From positions 1 through 33,619 of the forward strand of contig NZ_JAMHJQ010000022.1 of the NCBI RefSeq assembly GCF_023534745.1: a stretch of 33,619 nucleotides of DNA. Reading direction: 5' to 3'. The notes under the pieces were generated by a model, which made no database searches, was not told the DNA's origin, and saw only the letters and a program-made list of their open reading frames with translations. Below are positions 26,313 to 33,619 of the stretch, one piece after another. This DNA comes from Streptomyces sp. 35G-GA-8. Its GTDB lineage: Bacteria; Actinomycetota; Actinomycetes; Streptomycetales; Streptomycetaceae. The translations under genes and the position numbers were made by a program. Position 1 is the first letter of the stretch. Every line of letters begins with the position of its first letter.

Positions 26313-26832
26313 GTGGATGACCCCTTAAGTCTTCATCAGTTGAGGGTTGCCGCTCCTGGTTGAGGAGGGGTGGGTGGGCACCGCGTGCGCGACCGCGCCG
26401 GCGGTTGGTCCGCTCGGCCCGGAAGGTGATACGTACGCGCGGGCGCGCCGCACACGCGCCCCGAGCCCCGGATGAGGGGTGTAATCGTTCTTCTTACCGG
26501 ACGGACCGTGTCGTCCACGAGTCCATATATCCGCGGTGAGATGACTCATAGCCGAGTATTCGGACACTTCCGGTAACCGGCATGAATCACGCCCTAAAAA
26601 GGAGACGGACCGGAGATTGTCCGGCCGGAAGAAGGTATTCCAGCAGATGGTCCGGTCCTGATGTACCGCCATGCCGGGGTCAGGGGGTCTCCCGTTACCC
26701 GATTTTGACATGCCTGCTCCCCTGAATGGGCCAGTCCGAATGGCAAGATGCCCTAATCACACTCGGTCGCGACACTCGAAGACGCGTGCTCGGCCATTTG
26801 GCAGCTCCCTCATCCGCCGGAGGAACCCGATC
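26313..26832. other. Intergenic region between malic enzyme and amino-acid transporter
   Basis: 520 bp, clearly less G+C-rich than its surroundings (for example CCATATATCC near 26522 and CCTAAAAAGGAG near 26593). It must hold both divergent promoters. TTGACA at 26704-26709 is -35-like but lacks a good -10 at 16-19 bp. No credible gene found. Confidence 0.6.
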
Positions 26833-27795
26833 ATGACCGCAAGCACCACCCGCCGGACGACCGCCGTGAAGTCCAGGATCGCCGCGGTCGGCGCGCTCGC
26901 GGTCGCGGGCACCCTGCTGCTGACCGCCTGCGGCGACCAGACCGAGAGCGCCAAGAAGGACGGCGACTCCTCCGCCGCGGCCGAGGCCCCGCTCTTCAAG
27001 GAGCTGCCGAAGGCGATCCAGGACAAGGGCGTCATCAAGGTCGGCTCGGACATCGCGTACCCGCCGGTCGAATTCAAGGACAAGTCGGGCAAGACCGTCG
27101 GCATCGACCCGGATCTCGCCGACGCGCTGGGCAAGCAGCTCGGTGTGACGTTCGAGTTCGAGAACGGCACCTTCGACACCCTGCTGACCGGTCTGCGCTC
27201 GAAGCGGTACGACATCGCCATGTCGGCCATGACGGACACCAAGGACCGGCAGAACGGTGTGGACGGCGACACCGGCAAGAAGGTCGGCGAGGGCGTCGAC
27301 TTCGTCGACTACTTCACCGCCGGTGTCTCGATCTACACCAAGAAGGGTGACGACAAGGGAATCACCACCTGGTCCGACCTCTGCGGCAAGAAGATGGTCG
27401 TCCAGCGCGGCACCGTCTCGCACGATCTGGCCAAGGCCGAGAGCAAGAAGTGCACGGACGGCGGCAAGGGCGCGATCACGCTGGAGGCCTTCGACAATGA
27501 CCTGGAGGCGCAGACCCGGCTGCGCGGCGGCGGCGCGGACGCCGGTTCCAGTGACTTCCCGGTCGCGGCGTACGCGGTGAAGACCTCGGGCGGCGGCAAT
27601 GACTTCCAGCTGGTCGGCGAGCAGGTCGAGGCCGCTCCGTACGGTATCGCCGTCGCCAAGAACAACCCGCTGACGAAGGCGCTCCAGTCCGCGCTGGAGG
27701 CGATCATCAAGAACGGCGAGTACGACAAGATCATCGCCAAGTGGGGTGTCGAGGACGGCGCGGTCAAGGAAGCCAAGCTCAACGGCGGCTCCTGA
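26833..27795 (+). CDS. Amino-acid ABC transporter substrate-binding lipoprotein
   Basis: 320 aa. The signal peptide ends in the lipobox LLLTAC, with the lipidated Cys at about residue 36. The mature part is a type 3 periplasmic-binding fold: VIKVGSDIAYPPVEF, GIDPDLADALGKQLGV, YDIAMSAMTDTKDRQ, APYGIAVAKNNPLTKAL. This family binds polar amino acids such as Glu, Gln, Arg or cystine; the ligand cannot be told. ATG at 26833 has GGAGG about 9 nt upstream. It is the first gene of a binding protein-permease-ATPase operon. Confidence 0.93.
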   Translation: MTASTTRRTTAVKSRIAAVGALAVAGTLLLTACGDQTESAKKDGDSSAAAEAPLFKELPKAIQDKGVIKVGSDIAYPPVEFKDKSGKTVGIDPDLADALGKQLGVTFEFENGTFDTLLTGLRSKRYDIAMSAMTDTKDRQNGVDGDTGKKVGEGVDFVDYFTAGVSIYTKKGDDKGITTWSDLCGKKMVVQRGTVSHDLAKAESKKCTDGGKGAITLEAFDNDLEAQTRLRGGGADAGSSDFPVAAYAVKTSGGGNDFQLVGEQVEAAPYGIAVAKNNPLTKALQSALEAIIKNGEYDKIIAKWGVEDGAVKEAKLNGGS

Positions 27796-27839
27796 GTCCG
27801 CGCCCGCTCCGAAGGCTCTGAAAGGCAGAGGCATCATCC

Positions 27840-28790
27840 GTGACGGTTGACATCGACAAGTCGGACGACCCCAAGGAAGGCCCACGGGCCGAGTCGTCCA
27901 CCGCACCGGAATCCATCAAGGCGATTCCGGTGCGGCACTACGGGCGGTACGTGTCCGCGGTCGTCGCGATCGGCGTACTGGTCGCGCTCGTGTACGCGTT
28001 CGCCCAGGGGGATGTGAACTGGGGCGCCATCCCGGACTACTTCTTCGACGGCCAGATACTGACCGGCGTCAAGAACACCGTGATCATCACGGTGCTCGCG
28101 ATGATCCTCGGAGTGGTGCTCGGCATCGTCCTGGCGGTGATGCGGCTCTCCAAGAACCCTGTGACGTCCGCCATCGCGTGGTTCTACATCTGGTTCTTCC
28201 GCGGCACACCGGTCTACGTACAGCTGCTCGTCTGGTTCAACCTGGGCATCGTCTTCGAGTACATCAACCTCGGGCCGATCTACAAGGACGAGTGGTCCTC
28301 GTTCATGACCCCGTTCCTGTGCGCGCTGCTGGGCCTCGGGCTCAATGAGGCGGCGTACATGGCGGAGATCTGCCGGGCGGGCCTCCAGTCGGTCGACGAG
28401 GGCCAGACCGAGGCGGCGCACGCGCTGGGCATGAGCCACGCCAAGACGCTGCGCCGGATCGTGGTGCCCCAGGCGATGCGCGTGATCGTGCCGCCGACGG
28501 GCAACGAGGTCATCAATATGCTGAAGACCTCGTCGCTGGCGGTGGCGGTCCAGTACACCGAGCTGCTGCGCTCGACCCAGAACGTGTCGCAGACCTCGGG
28601 TGCCACGGTGGAGATGCTGTTCCTGGCCGCGGCCTGGTACATGATCCTGACCTCGATACTCAGCATCGGCCAGTACTACCTGGAGCGGTACTACGCGCGT
28701 GGTTCGAGCCGCAGCCTGCCGATGACCCCGTTCCAGCGCGTCCGCGTCAACCTGCTGTCCCTCGGCCGGCCCAAGGGAGGCATGGCATGA
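27840..28790 (+). CDS. Polar amino-acid ABC transporter permease
   Basis: 316 aa HisM-type inner-membrane permease. A soluble N-terminal tail of about 35 residues precedes about five membrane helices ([33 protein letters not shown], others). The ATPase-contact EAA loop is [23 protein letters not shown] at 27840 has GAGG 9 nt upstream. A single permease gene is present, so it should work as a homodimer. Its stop overlaps the ATPase start (ATGA). Confidence 0.93.
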   Translation: MTVDIDKSDDPKEGPRAESSTAPESIKAIPVRHYGRYVSAVVAIGVLVALVYAFAQGDVNWGAIPDYFFDGQILTGVKNTVIITVLAMILGVVLGIVLAVMRLSKNPVTSAIAWFYIWFFRGTPVYVQLLVWFNLGIVFEYINLGPIYKDEWSSFMTPFLCALLGLGLNEAAYMAEICRAGLQSVDEGQTEAAHALGMSHAKTLRRIVVPQAMRVIVPPTGNEVINMLKTSSLAVAVQYTELLRSTQNVSQTSGATVEMLFLAAAWYMILTSILSIGQYYLERYYARGSSRSLPMTPFQRVRVNLLSLGRPKGGMA

Positions 28791-29548
28791 CCCAGATGGT
28801 GAAGGCCGAGGGCGTACACAAGTCCTTCGGCGCCGCCCATATCCTCAAGGGCATCGATCTGGAGGTCGCCCCGCGCGAGGTCTTCTGTCTGATCGGCCCG
28901 TCCGGCTCCGGCAAGTCGACCTTCCTGCGGTGCATCAACCATCTGGAGAAGATCAACGCGGGCCGGCTGTCGGTCGACGGCGAGCTGGTCGGCTACCGCC
29001 AGAAGGGCGACAAGCTGTACGAGCTCAAGGACAGCGAGGTCGCCAGGAAGCGCCGGGACATCGGCATGGTCTTCCAGCGCTTCAATCTCTTTCCGCACAT
29101 GACGGCGGTCGAGAACATCATGGAGGCGCCGATCCAGGTGCGCGGCGAGGCGAAGGCCGTGGCCCGCGCCCGTGCCGAGCGGCTGCTGGACCGGGTCGGG
29201 CTCTCCGACAAGGCGGGCAGCTATCCGTCGCAGCTCTCCGGCGGCCAGCAGCAGCGGGTGGCAATCGCCCGCGCGCTGGCGATGGAGCCCAAGCTGATGC
29301 TCTTCGACGAGCCCACGTCGGCGCTCGACCCGGAGCTGGTGGGCGATGTGCTCGATGTGATGCGCGATCTGGCGCAGGACGGCATGACGATGATCGTGGT
29401 CACCCATGAGATGGGTTTCGCGCGCGAGGTCGGCGACGCGCTGGTCTTCATGGACGACGGTGTGGTCGTCGAATCGGGCCATCCGCGCGATGTGCTGACG
29501 AACCCTCAGCACGACCGGACGAAGTCGTTCCTGTCGAAGGTGCTGTAG
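28787..29548 (+). CDS. Amino-acid ABC transporter ATP-binding protein
   Basis: 253 aa GlnQ-type ATPase. Walker [10 protein letters not shown] (about 38-46), Q-loop [12 protein letters not shown], signature [15 protein letters not shown], Walker [15 protein letters not shown] and switch His in VVTHEMGFA. It is coupled to the permease by an ATGA overlap and followed by a strong terminator, closing the operon. Confidence 0.96.
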   Translation: MTQMVKAEGVHKSFGAAHILKGIDLEVAPREVFCLIGPSGSGKSTFLRCINHLEKINAGRLSVDGELVGYRQKGDKLYELKDSEVARKRRDIGMVFQRFNLFPHMTAVENIMEAPIQVRGEAKAVARARAERLLDRVGLSDKAGSYPSQLSGGQQQRVAIARALAMEPKLMLFDEPTSALDPELVGDVLDVMRDLAQDGMTMIVVTHEMGFAREVGDALVFMDDGVVVESGHPRDVLTNPQHDRTKSFLSKVL

Positions 29549-29562
29549 AAGGTGGCGCGGAA

Positions 29563-29604
29563 CGGGTGAGGGCGGTACGGGTCCGTCCGTACCGCCCTCA
29601 CCCG
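29563..29604. terminator. Long perfect hairpin terminator
   Basis: An 18-bp perfect stem, CGGGTGAGGGCGGTACGG pairing with CCGTACCGCCCTCACCCG, around the 6-nt loop GTCCGT, 14 nt after the ATPase stop. It also precedes the stop of the convergent methyltransferase by 32 nt, so it probably serves both. Confidence 0.9.
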
Positions 29605-29636
29605 TGACCCGCCCTCGGTTCGCCCTCGGTTCGCCG

Positions 29637-30440
29637 CTACTTGAGCGCGAGGACGAGGGAGTCGGACGGTGAGGACCAGACCGCCCGCACCTCGTCGAAG
29701 CCCGCGTCGCGCAGCTTCCGCGCGTGCCAGTCCACGGATGGAGTATCGCCTTCCGCGTGTTCGCCGTAGATCCTGAACCGCTCGGCCGTCGGTTCCGCGA
29801 GGACCGGGTCCCGGCCGGCCAGCTCCCACCAGTCCGCCCAGTCGACGGCGCCCGCGGCCTTGGCGCGGTCCATTCCGGCGTGCCGGTGGGCGCGCTCGAT
29901 CGCGTTGATCCTGGGGGTGGACCCGTCCGTCATATGGTCGGCGTTCATGAAGACGCCGCCGTCCCTGACCAGGCCCCCGAGCTGCCCGTACAGCGCCGCG
30001 AGCGGTTCGGCGCGCAGCCAGTGGAGGGCGGTCGCGGTGAGTACGGCGTCGTACGAGGTATCCGGCAGGAGCGCCGTCCAGCCCGGGTCCTTCAGGTCGG
30101 CGGTCACGAAGCTCACGCGTCCGTCGCCGGCGAAGTAGCCCCGGGCGATGGCGAGGAGCGCGGGGTCGAGGTCGACGCCGGTGCTGGTCGCTCCCGGGAA
30201 CCGGCGGAGCAGCCTGTCCGTGATGCTGCCCGTACCGCAGGCGAGGTCGAGCACCCTCGGTTCGGGGCCCACCGCGGCCTCGACCATGTCCAGCATGACC
30301 CGGAAGCGCTCCTCGCGGTCGGGCATGTACCACTCCTGCTGGCGGTCCCAGCTCTCCTGCCAGCCGCGCCAGTCGGTCCCCGCCGACTCGTGGGTCCCCG
30401 TACCGGGGGATCCCGTACGCGCGGTTCCCGTCTCCGTCAT
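29637..30440 (-). CDS. Class I SAM-dependent methyltransferase
   Basis: 267 aa. Motif I VLDLACGTGS (about residues 63-72), the acidic SAM-ribose contact TGVDLDP, and post-motif VLTATALHWL match the Methyltransf_25/12 type. The first 20 residues are Gly/Thr-rich and probably disordered. AGGAG lies about 8 nt before the ATG. The substrate is unknown. It diverges from a CGNR regulator across a short region with a TGTAATA inverted repeat. Confidence 0.88.
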   Translation of the reverse strand: MTETGTARTGSPGTGTHESAGTDWRGWQESWDRQQEWYMPDREERFRVMLDMVEAAVGPEPRVLDLACGTGSITDRLLRRFPGATSTGVDLDPALLAIARGYFAGDGRVSFVTADLKDPGWTALLPDTSYDAVLTATALHWLRAEPLAALYGQLGGLVRDGGVFMNADHMTDGSTPRINAIERAHRHAGMDRAKAAGAVDWADWWELAGRDPVLAEPTAERFRIYGEHAEGDTPSVDWHARKLRDAGFDEVRAVWSSPSDSLVLALK

Positions 30441-30453
30441 GGAACATCTCCTC

Positions 30454-30486
30454 TGTAATACCCTAGAAGCACAACCAGCTATTACA
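30454..30486. promoter_or_regulatory. Inverted repeat TGTAATA-N19-TATTACA, putative operator
   Basis: TGTAATA at 30454-30460 and TATTACA at 30480-30486 are perfect inverses around 19 bp. They lie in the 90-nt divergent gap between the methyltransferase and the CGNR protein. The A+T-rich arms stand out from the surroundings. Binding by the CGNR protein or another dimeric regulator is possible. Confidence 0.45.
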
Positions 30487-30530
30487 CCGATTTCCCTCCA
30501 GACCTTAGACCGCTTCCGTAAGGACTACAA

Positions 30531-31160
30531 GTGGAACTGGCCTCTTACTCGGACTCCGCCGTGCGACTGGTCAACACCGAGGAACCGGCCCGCGGTACGG
30601 ACACCCTGACCTCGGTCGAGGCCGTCCGCGCCCTCTTCGGCCCCAGCTCCCAGGCGGCCCGCCGCGCCACCGACGCGGATGTCACCCGCTTCCGGTCGGT
30701 AAGGGCCCGGCTGCGCGCCGTCTTCACCGCCGCCGACGAGGGCGAGGCCACCCAGGCGGTGGACCTGCTCAACTCACTGCTGCTCGAATTCCCGGTCAGC
30801 CCGCAGATCTCCGGCCATGACTTCCTGGACGACGAGGGCCATCCACGCTGGCACATGCATCTCGCGGACCACCCCTCCAACGCGACCGCGGGCTTCGCGG
30901 CGACGGCGGCGATGGGGCTGGCGTTCCATCTGACGGAGTACGGCGTCGACCGGCTCGGTCTGTGCCAGGCGGCGCCGTGCCGCAACGCCTATCTGGACAC
31001 GTCCACCAACCGCTCGCGCCGCTACTGCTCGGACCGCTGCGCGACCCGCGCCAACGTCGCCGCCTACCGGGCCCGCAAACGCCTGGAGACCGAGCGCTCG
31101 GCCAGCACCGGCCGCACCGCGGACACCAGCCAGGACACCACGGCGCGCGCCGACCGCTGA
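30531..31160 (+). CDS. CGNR zinc-finger (ABATE-type) protein
   Basis: 209 aa. The N-terminal ABATE-like domain (LASYSDSAVRLVNTEEP) is followed by a C-terminal zinc finger with CQAAPCRNAYLD and RRYCSDRCATRANVAAYRAR. The usual CGNR sequence reads CRNA here, with all four Cys kept. These are probable DNA-binding regulators. GTG at 30531 has AAGGA about 8 nt upstream. Its last 97 nt run antisense through the end of sodX. Confidence 0.88.
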   Translation: MELASYSDSAVRLVNTEEPARGTDTLTSVEAVRALFGPSSQAARRATDADVTRFRSVRARLRAVFTAADEGEATQAVDLLNSLLLEFPVSPQISGHDFLDDEGHPRWHMHLADHPSNATAGFAATAAMGLAFHLTEYGVDRLGLCQAAPCRNAYLDTSTNRSRRYCSDRCATRANVAAYRARKRLETERSASTGRTADTSQDTTARADR

Positions 31161-31480
31161 TCCCCCAGCGGCCGGTACCGCGCCCGGACCCGCCCCAGCA
31201 GCAGCTCCTCGGGAACCGCGCCGAACACCCGGCTGTCCCCCTCGGCCCCCGGATTGTCCCCGAGCACCCACCACCCGCCGTCGCGCAGCTCCACCAGCCG
31301 CTTCACGATCAGCAAGTCCTGTTGCAGCGGATGCTTCAGCACCGCCACATCGCCCGGCTTGAGGGGAGCGCGATAGTGCACGAGGAGCTGATCGCCGTGC
31401 CTGAGCGTCGGATACATGGAGGGACCCATCACTTCAGCGATCCCCAACGACACCCTCGGCTCCCGCCCGTGCTCCGCCAT
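31064..31480 (-). CDS. sodX: Nickel-type superoxide dismutase maturation protease
   Basis: 138 aa signal-peptidase-like serine protease (S26/LexA fold) with MGPSMYPTLRHGDQLLV carrying the catalytic Ser and VKRLVELRDGGWWVLGDNP carrying the Lys. It removes the SodN leader so that the nickel-binding His becomes the N-terminus. It diverges from sodN, with 148 nt between. ATG at 31480 has GGGAGG about 7 nt upstream. The C-terminal region (about 100-138) is Arg/Val-rich and overlaps the CGNR gene on the other strand. Confidence 0.93.
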   Translation of the reverse strand: MAEHGREPRVSLGIAEVMGPSMYPTLRHGDQLLVHYRAPLKPGDVAVLKHPLQQDLLIVKRLVELRDGGWWVLGDNPGAEGDSRVFGAVPEELLLGRVRARYRPLGDQRSARAVVSWLVSAVRPVLAERSVSRRLRAR

Positions 31481-31575
31481 TCGGCACCTCCCGGTCCCAC
31501 GGTACGTTCCGCCACGCGTCCCATACTGACCCCGGACTTTTGTCCTAAGCCCTAGGGGGCACCCGCGAAAACAGG

Positions 31576-31606
31576 CTTCTCACGGAGTAATGTCCCACCT
31601 GAGAAG
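31576..31606 (+). promoter_or_regulatory. Inverted repeat around a possible sodN -10
   Basis: CTTCTCA (31576-31582) and TGAGAAG (31600-31606) flank 17 bp containing TAATGT (31588-31593), a plausible -10. It is either an operator or, if transcription starts upstream, a 5'-UTR hairpin just before the sodN ribosome site. Confidence 0.45.
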
Positions 31607-31628
31607 ACGATCACGAGGAAGGACAGCC

Positions 31629-32024
31629 ATGCTTTCCCGCCTGTTTGCCCCCAAGGTGAAGGTCAGCGCCCACTGCGACCTCCCCTGCGGCGTGTACGAC
31701 CCGGCCCAGGCCCGCATCGAGGCCGAATCGGTCAAGGCCGTCCAGGAGAAGATGCAGGGCAACGACGACGCCCACTTCCAGGCGCGCGCGACGGTCATCA
31801 AGGAGCAGCGCGCCGAGCTCGCGAAGCACCACGTCTCGGTGCTCTGGAGCGACTACTTCAAGCCCCCGCACTTCGAGAAGTACCCGGAGCTGCACCAGCT
31901 GGTCAACGACACCCTGAAGGCGCTGTCGACCGCGAAGGGCTCGAAGGACCCGGCCACGGGCCAGAAGGCCCTGGACTACATCGCCCAGATCGACAAGATC
32001 TTCTGGGAGACCAAGAAGGCATAA
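31629..32024 (+). CDS. sodN: Nickel superoxide dismutase precursor
   Basis: 131 aa. A 14-residue leader MLSRLFAPKVKVSA is followed by HCDLPCGVY, the nickel hook: after cleavage by SodX the new N-terminal His plus Cys2 and Cys6 bind Ni. The rest is the four-helix bundle (ARIEAESVKAVQEKM, QARATVIKEQRAELAKHH, LHQLVNDTLKALSTAKG, DYIAQIDKIFWETKKA). It forms a cytoplasmic hexamer that dismutates superoxide. AAGGA lies about 6 nt before the ATG. In Streptomyces, nickel controls the sodN/sodF choice through Nur and a small RNA cut from the sodN 3' UTR. Confidence 0.97.
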   Translation: MLSRLFAPKVKVSAHCDLPCGVYDPAQARIEAESVKAVQEKMQGNDDAHFQARATVIKEQRAELAKHHVSVLWSDYFKPPHFEKYPELHQLVNDTLKALSTAKGSKDPATGQKALDYIAQIDKIFWETKKA

Positions 32025-32085
32025 CCCGCCTTCAGCCATGCGCATGCCGAGCTCACGGCATACATGCAGGTCAGGCGCCATGCAC

Positions 32086-32117
32086 GAAGGCCCGGCGATA
32101 ACGACCGCCGGGCCTTC
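32086..32117 (+). terminator. sodN terminator, 12-bp hairpin
   Basis: GAAGGCCCGGCG (32086-32097) pairs perfectly with CGCCGGGCCTTC (32106-32117) around the loop ATAACGAC. It ends a roughly 90-nt 3' UTR after sodN. That UTR is of the size and place of the s-SodF RNA known from S. coelicolor. The remaining gap to 32323 shows no credible gene. Confidence 0.85.
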
Positions 32118-32247
32118 CTGTGCAACCGGCAGGCTGGTTGGCCACACCCGCTGAGCGCGACACAGTGCCCGGTACGACCCGCGCCTCCACGCGCACCGGG
32201 TGGGGCCGTTGGTGTCGCTGGAGGCGGCCTTTCCGGTGACTGCCCAA

Positions 32248-32261
32248 CGCCTCGCGAGGCG
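32248..32261. promoter_or_regulatory. Perfect palindrome upstream of the ABM gene
   Basis: CGCCTCGCGAGGCG is a perfect 14-bp palindrome about 60 nt before the start at 32324. It could be an operator or a small hairpin; no clear promoter was found around it. Confidence 0.35.
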
Positions 32262-32323
32262 GATATCTGCCGTGCGGGTATGGCGTCTCAGCAAAGGATC
32301 CCCGCCGAACCGCAAGGAGCGCC

Positions 32324-32608
32324 ATGTACGCAGCAGTCCGCCGGTACGAAGGGGTAACCGATCCTGCCCAGGTGGGCCGCCTCGTGAACGAGGGATTCAT
32401 TCCCCTCATTCGCCAGATCCCTGGCTTCGTGGCCTTCTACTGGATCAATCCCGGGAACGGAGTGGTCTTGTCGACCAGCGTCTTCCGGGACCAAGCCGGT
32501 GCCGATGAGTCGATCAAGAGGGCGTCGGACTTCGTGCGGGACAACCTCGCGTCTCTCCTTCCCAACCCTCCCCAGGTCATGGCCGGGGAGGTTGAGGCAC
32601 ATGCCTAG
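32324..32608 (+). CDS. Small ABM-like (antibiotic biosynthesis monooxygenase fold) protein
   Basis: 94 aa with a dimeric alpha/beta-barrel pattern: YAAVRRYEGV first strand, GFIPLIRQIPGFVAFYWIN, then VVLSTSVFRDQAGADESIKRA and VRDNLASLLP. This resembles ABM/quinol monooxygenase-type proteins, but no specific catalytic residue can be named. AAGGAG lies 6 nt before the ATG. Confidence 0.8.
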   Translation: MYAAVRRYEGVTDPAQVGRLVNEGFIPLIRQIPGFVAFYWINPGNGVVLSTSVFRDQAGADESIKRASDFVRDNLASLLPNPPQVMAGEVEAHA

Positions 32609-32837
32609 CGCCGCGACCGGCAACATTTGCGCGTCAGGGAGCGGCGTCCGGTGCGTGCGGCCGCGAGGACTGTGATGTGATCACGACGCTCTCCCCCTGA
32701 GGTTCGGCCGGGCACCGAGGACACCACAACGGTCTAGCCACATGTTCGTGTTGACAGCTACCGCCGCTCCTGACGCCCGCTCAACCGGCCTGCCAGCAAT
32801 CAGCACCGGGCGAACCCTCGCGCGGCAGGATGAGCCC

Positions 32838-33074
32838 ATGAGTATCTGGTCCAGCGTCAGCGGTGATGACATTCTCGCGCTCGACGGCGACGACAAAGCC
32901 GCCAACTACCGGGCCGAGGGCACACCGACGATCGCTATCGACGTTGCCACCACAGGCCACCACGATCACATTCGGCTCGCGCTCTACGACGACGCTGACG
33001 TGACCGCGCTCTTGTCACCCGATGCCGCGCGTGCCCTGCGTGACCAGCTCACGCAGGCGCTAGGCAAAGCCTGA
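32838..33074 (+). CDS. Small conserved-looking protein of unknown function
   Basis: 78 aa beginning MSIWSSVSGDDILALDGDD. An acidic beta-rich body includes TIAIDVATTGHHDHIRLALYDD, and the end is helical (SPDAARALRDQLTQAL), as in small actinobacterial proteins of unknown function. AGGA lies 7 nt before the ATG. The longer frame from 32742 lacks a ribosome site. Codon use is less G+C-biased than in the rest of the window. Confidence 0.65.
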   Translation: MSIWSSVSGDDILALDGDDKAANYRAEGTPTIAIDVATTGHHDHIRLALYDDADVTALLSPDAARALRDQLTQALGKA

Positions 33075-33619
33075 CTGGAGGTCAGCACGGCCACGGCCAG
33101 GCCTGCGCCGCCGGTGATGCGTCCTAAGTCCAGTTAAGTCGTCCCCACGACACATCACCTCCTCTGACCCGCCCAATCAGCGGCTCACCAGTCACACCCA
33201 CCCCACCACCCACACACCCCCACCAGCGGGGCATGAGTCCCAACCACCCACCCACGCCAGTCCGCTTAGCCGGTGCCGGGCCGCCCCATTCCACTGCTGC
33301 GCCCCACCCACCGACCTGCGGTCGGCAACAGACCCCGACGGAAAGGGAGCTTCCCGGGGACCCCTCCCCCGGGCCGCCCCCCTCAAAGCAGCACTTGCGG
33401 TGGAGGGTTGGGGGTCAAGGGTGGGCGCAGCCCATCGGCTTGCCGACGCGACGAAGGAGCGCCCTTGACGCCCGACCCGCAACCGCGAAACTCCAACCCA
33501 AGGGGCGGCCCCCACCCGCATCCACACCCCCCGGCCCACCCCGACTACCCCTCGGAAACCGAACTGACACCGGGACTCGGACGCAGCGTTCGCTCAGGCT
33601 TCGAACGGGGTGTCGCTCC
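33075..33619. other. Gene-free, C-rich and strongly structured tail of the window
   Basis: No credible gene. The top strand is C-rich with CCAC/CACC runs. A four-tract G-quadruplex motif lies on the minus strand at 33197-33221 and another on the plus strand at 33405-33425. The minus-strand frame at 33192-33539 is Arg/Gly/Trp low-complexity and is rejected. Confidence 0.6.
33311..33478 (+). other. Row of hairpins ending in a multibranch structure
   Basis: Hairpins in order: CCGACC/GGTCGG (33311-33325), GGGA/TCCC (33345-33355), CCCGGGG/CCCCGGG (33353-33373, overlapping the previous one). A long outer stem then pairs 33405-33421 with 33462-33478 (16 of 17 positions, one G-T). It encloses TGGGCGCAGCCCA (33422-33434) and TCGGCTTGCCGA (33435-33446). 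This looks like a structured RNA or a recombination/replication site; not folded computationally. Confidence 0.55.

Noticed and set aside
26704-26709. TTGACA as a promoter for the amino-acid transporter
   Set aside because: No acceptable -10 at the required spacing, so it was not called as a promoter.
33192-33539. A 115-codon minus-strand frame in the tail
   Set aside because: Repetitive Gly/Arg/Trp/Ser translation without ribosome site; it lies over the structured element.
1-33619. CRISPR arrays, tRNA or rRNA genes, insertion sequences with transposase
   Set aside because: Looked for on both strands by eye; no regularly spaced repeats, cloverleaf with CCA-proximal motifs, or transposase genes were seen.

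Overview
The window is chromosomal DNA from a Streptomyces or a very close actinomycete. It is very G+C-rich, codon third positions are almost always G or C, and it carries actinobacterial hallmarks: a fused E2/E1 2-oxoglutarate dehydrogenase, nickel superoxide dismutase with its own maturation protease, FxsA/FxsB/FxsT genes, DUF6104, and the Trypco1/VMAP/SAV_2336 families. From memory, the housekeeping genes (2-oxoglutarate dehydrogenase ... malic enzyme, amino-acid ABC transporter ... sodX/sodN) follow the order of the S. coelicolor SCO5254-SCO5281 region; no alignment was run.

Layout. 1-3524: the 3' part of kgd, closed by a strong bidirectional hairpin. 3589-16973: eight genes all on the minus strand and mostly tightly packed. 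In transcription order these are a Trypco1 (CU044_2847) protein, a trypsin-EAD-VMAP-C protein, a MoxR AAA+ ATPase, a SAV_2336-type vWA/TPR protein, the short precursor FxsA ending in FNSAF, the radical SAM/SPASM enzyme FxsB, a HExxH peptide-modification protein, and a TIR-like/NB-ARC/TPR protein (FxsT). 17136-18200: two small conserved proteins of unknown function. 18277-20212: a DUF4097 protein and a PadR regulator under a promoter rich in CGATAT operators. 20214-25088: a Clp-N protein with an autoregulated small HTH gene, a zinc-type dehydrogenase/quinone reductase, a PhoD phosphodiesterase with a translationally coupled partner, and two nearly identical inverted copies of a ~210-bp intergenic element plus a related short element. 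25089-29604: a malic enzyme divergent from a polar amino-acid ABC transporter operon. 29637-32117: a methyltransferase, a CGNR zinc-finger protein, sodX and sodN. 32248-33619: two small genes and a gene-free, strongly structured tail.

How the genes may work together. The 3.6-17 kb cluster is the most interesting part. Two known modules sit head-to-tail on one strand. One is a ternary vWA-MoxR-VMAP system with a protease effector, a group proposed from comparative genomics to be a biological-conflict (immunity or programmed-death) system. The other is an Fxs peptide-maturation cassette, in which FxsB-type enzymes make a three-residue cyclophane on the C-terminal FxS motif of FxsA. FxsT ends the row with a STAND-type sensor architecture. 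I infer a single device in which a modified C-terminal peptide acts as signal, guard or effector for the ATPase and protease modules. The parts are family-level knowledge; the joint function is not known to me.

Limits. Everything here comes from reading sequence and the translations. No database search, folding calculation or alignment was run. Start codons were chosen from Shine-Dalgarno spacing and overlaps.
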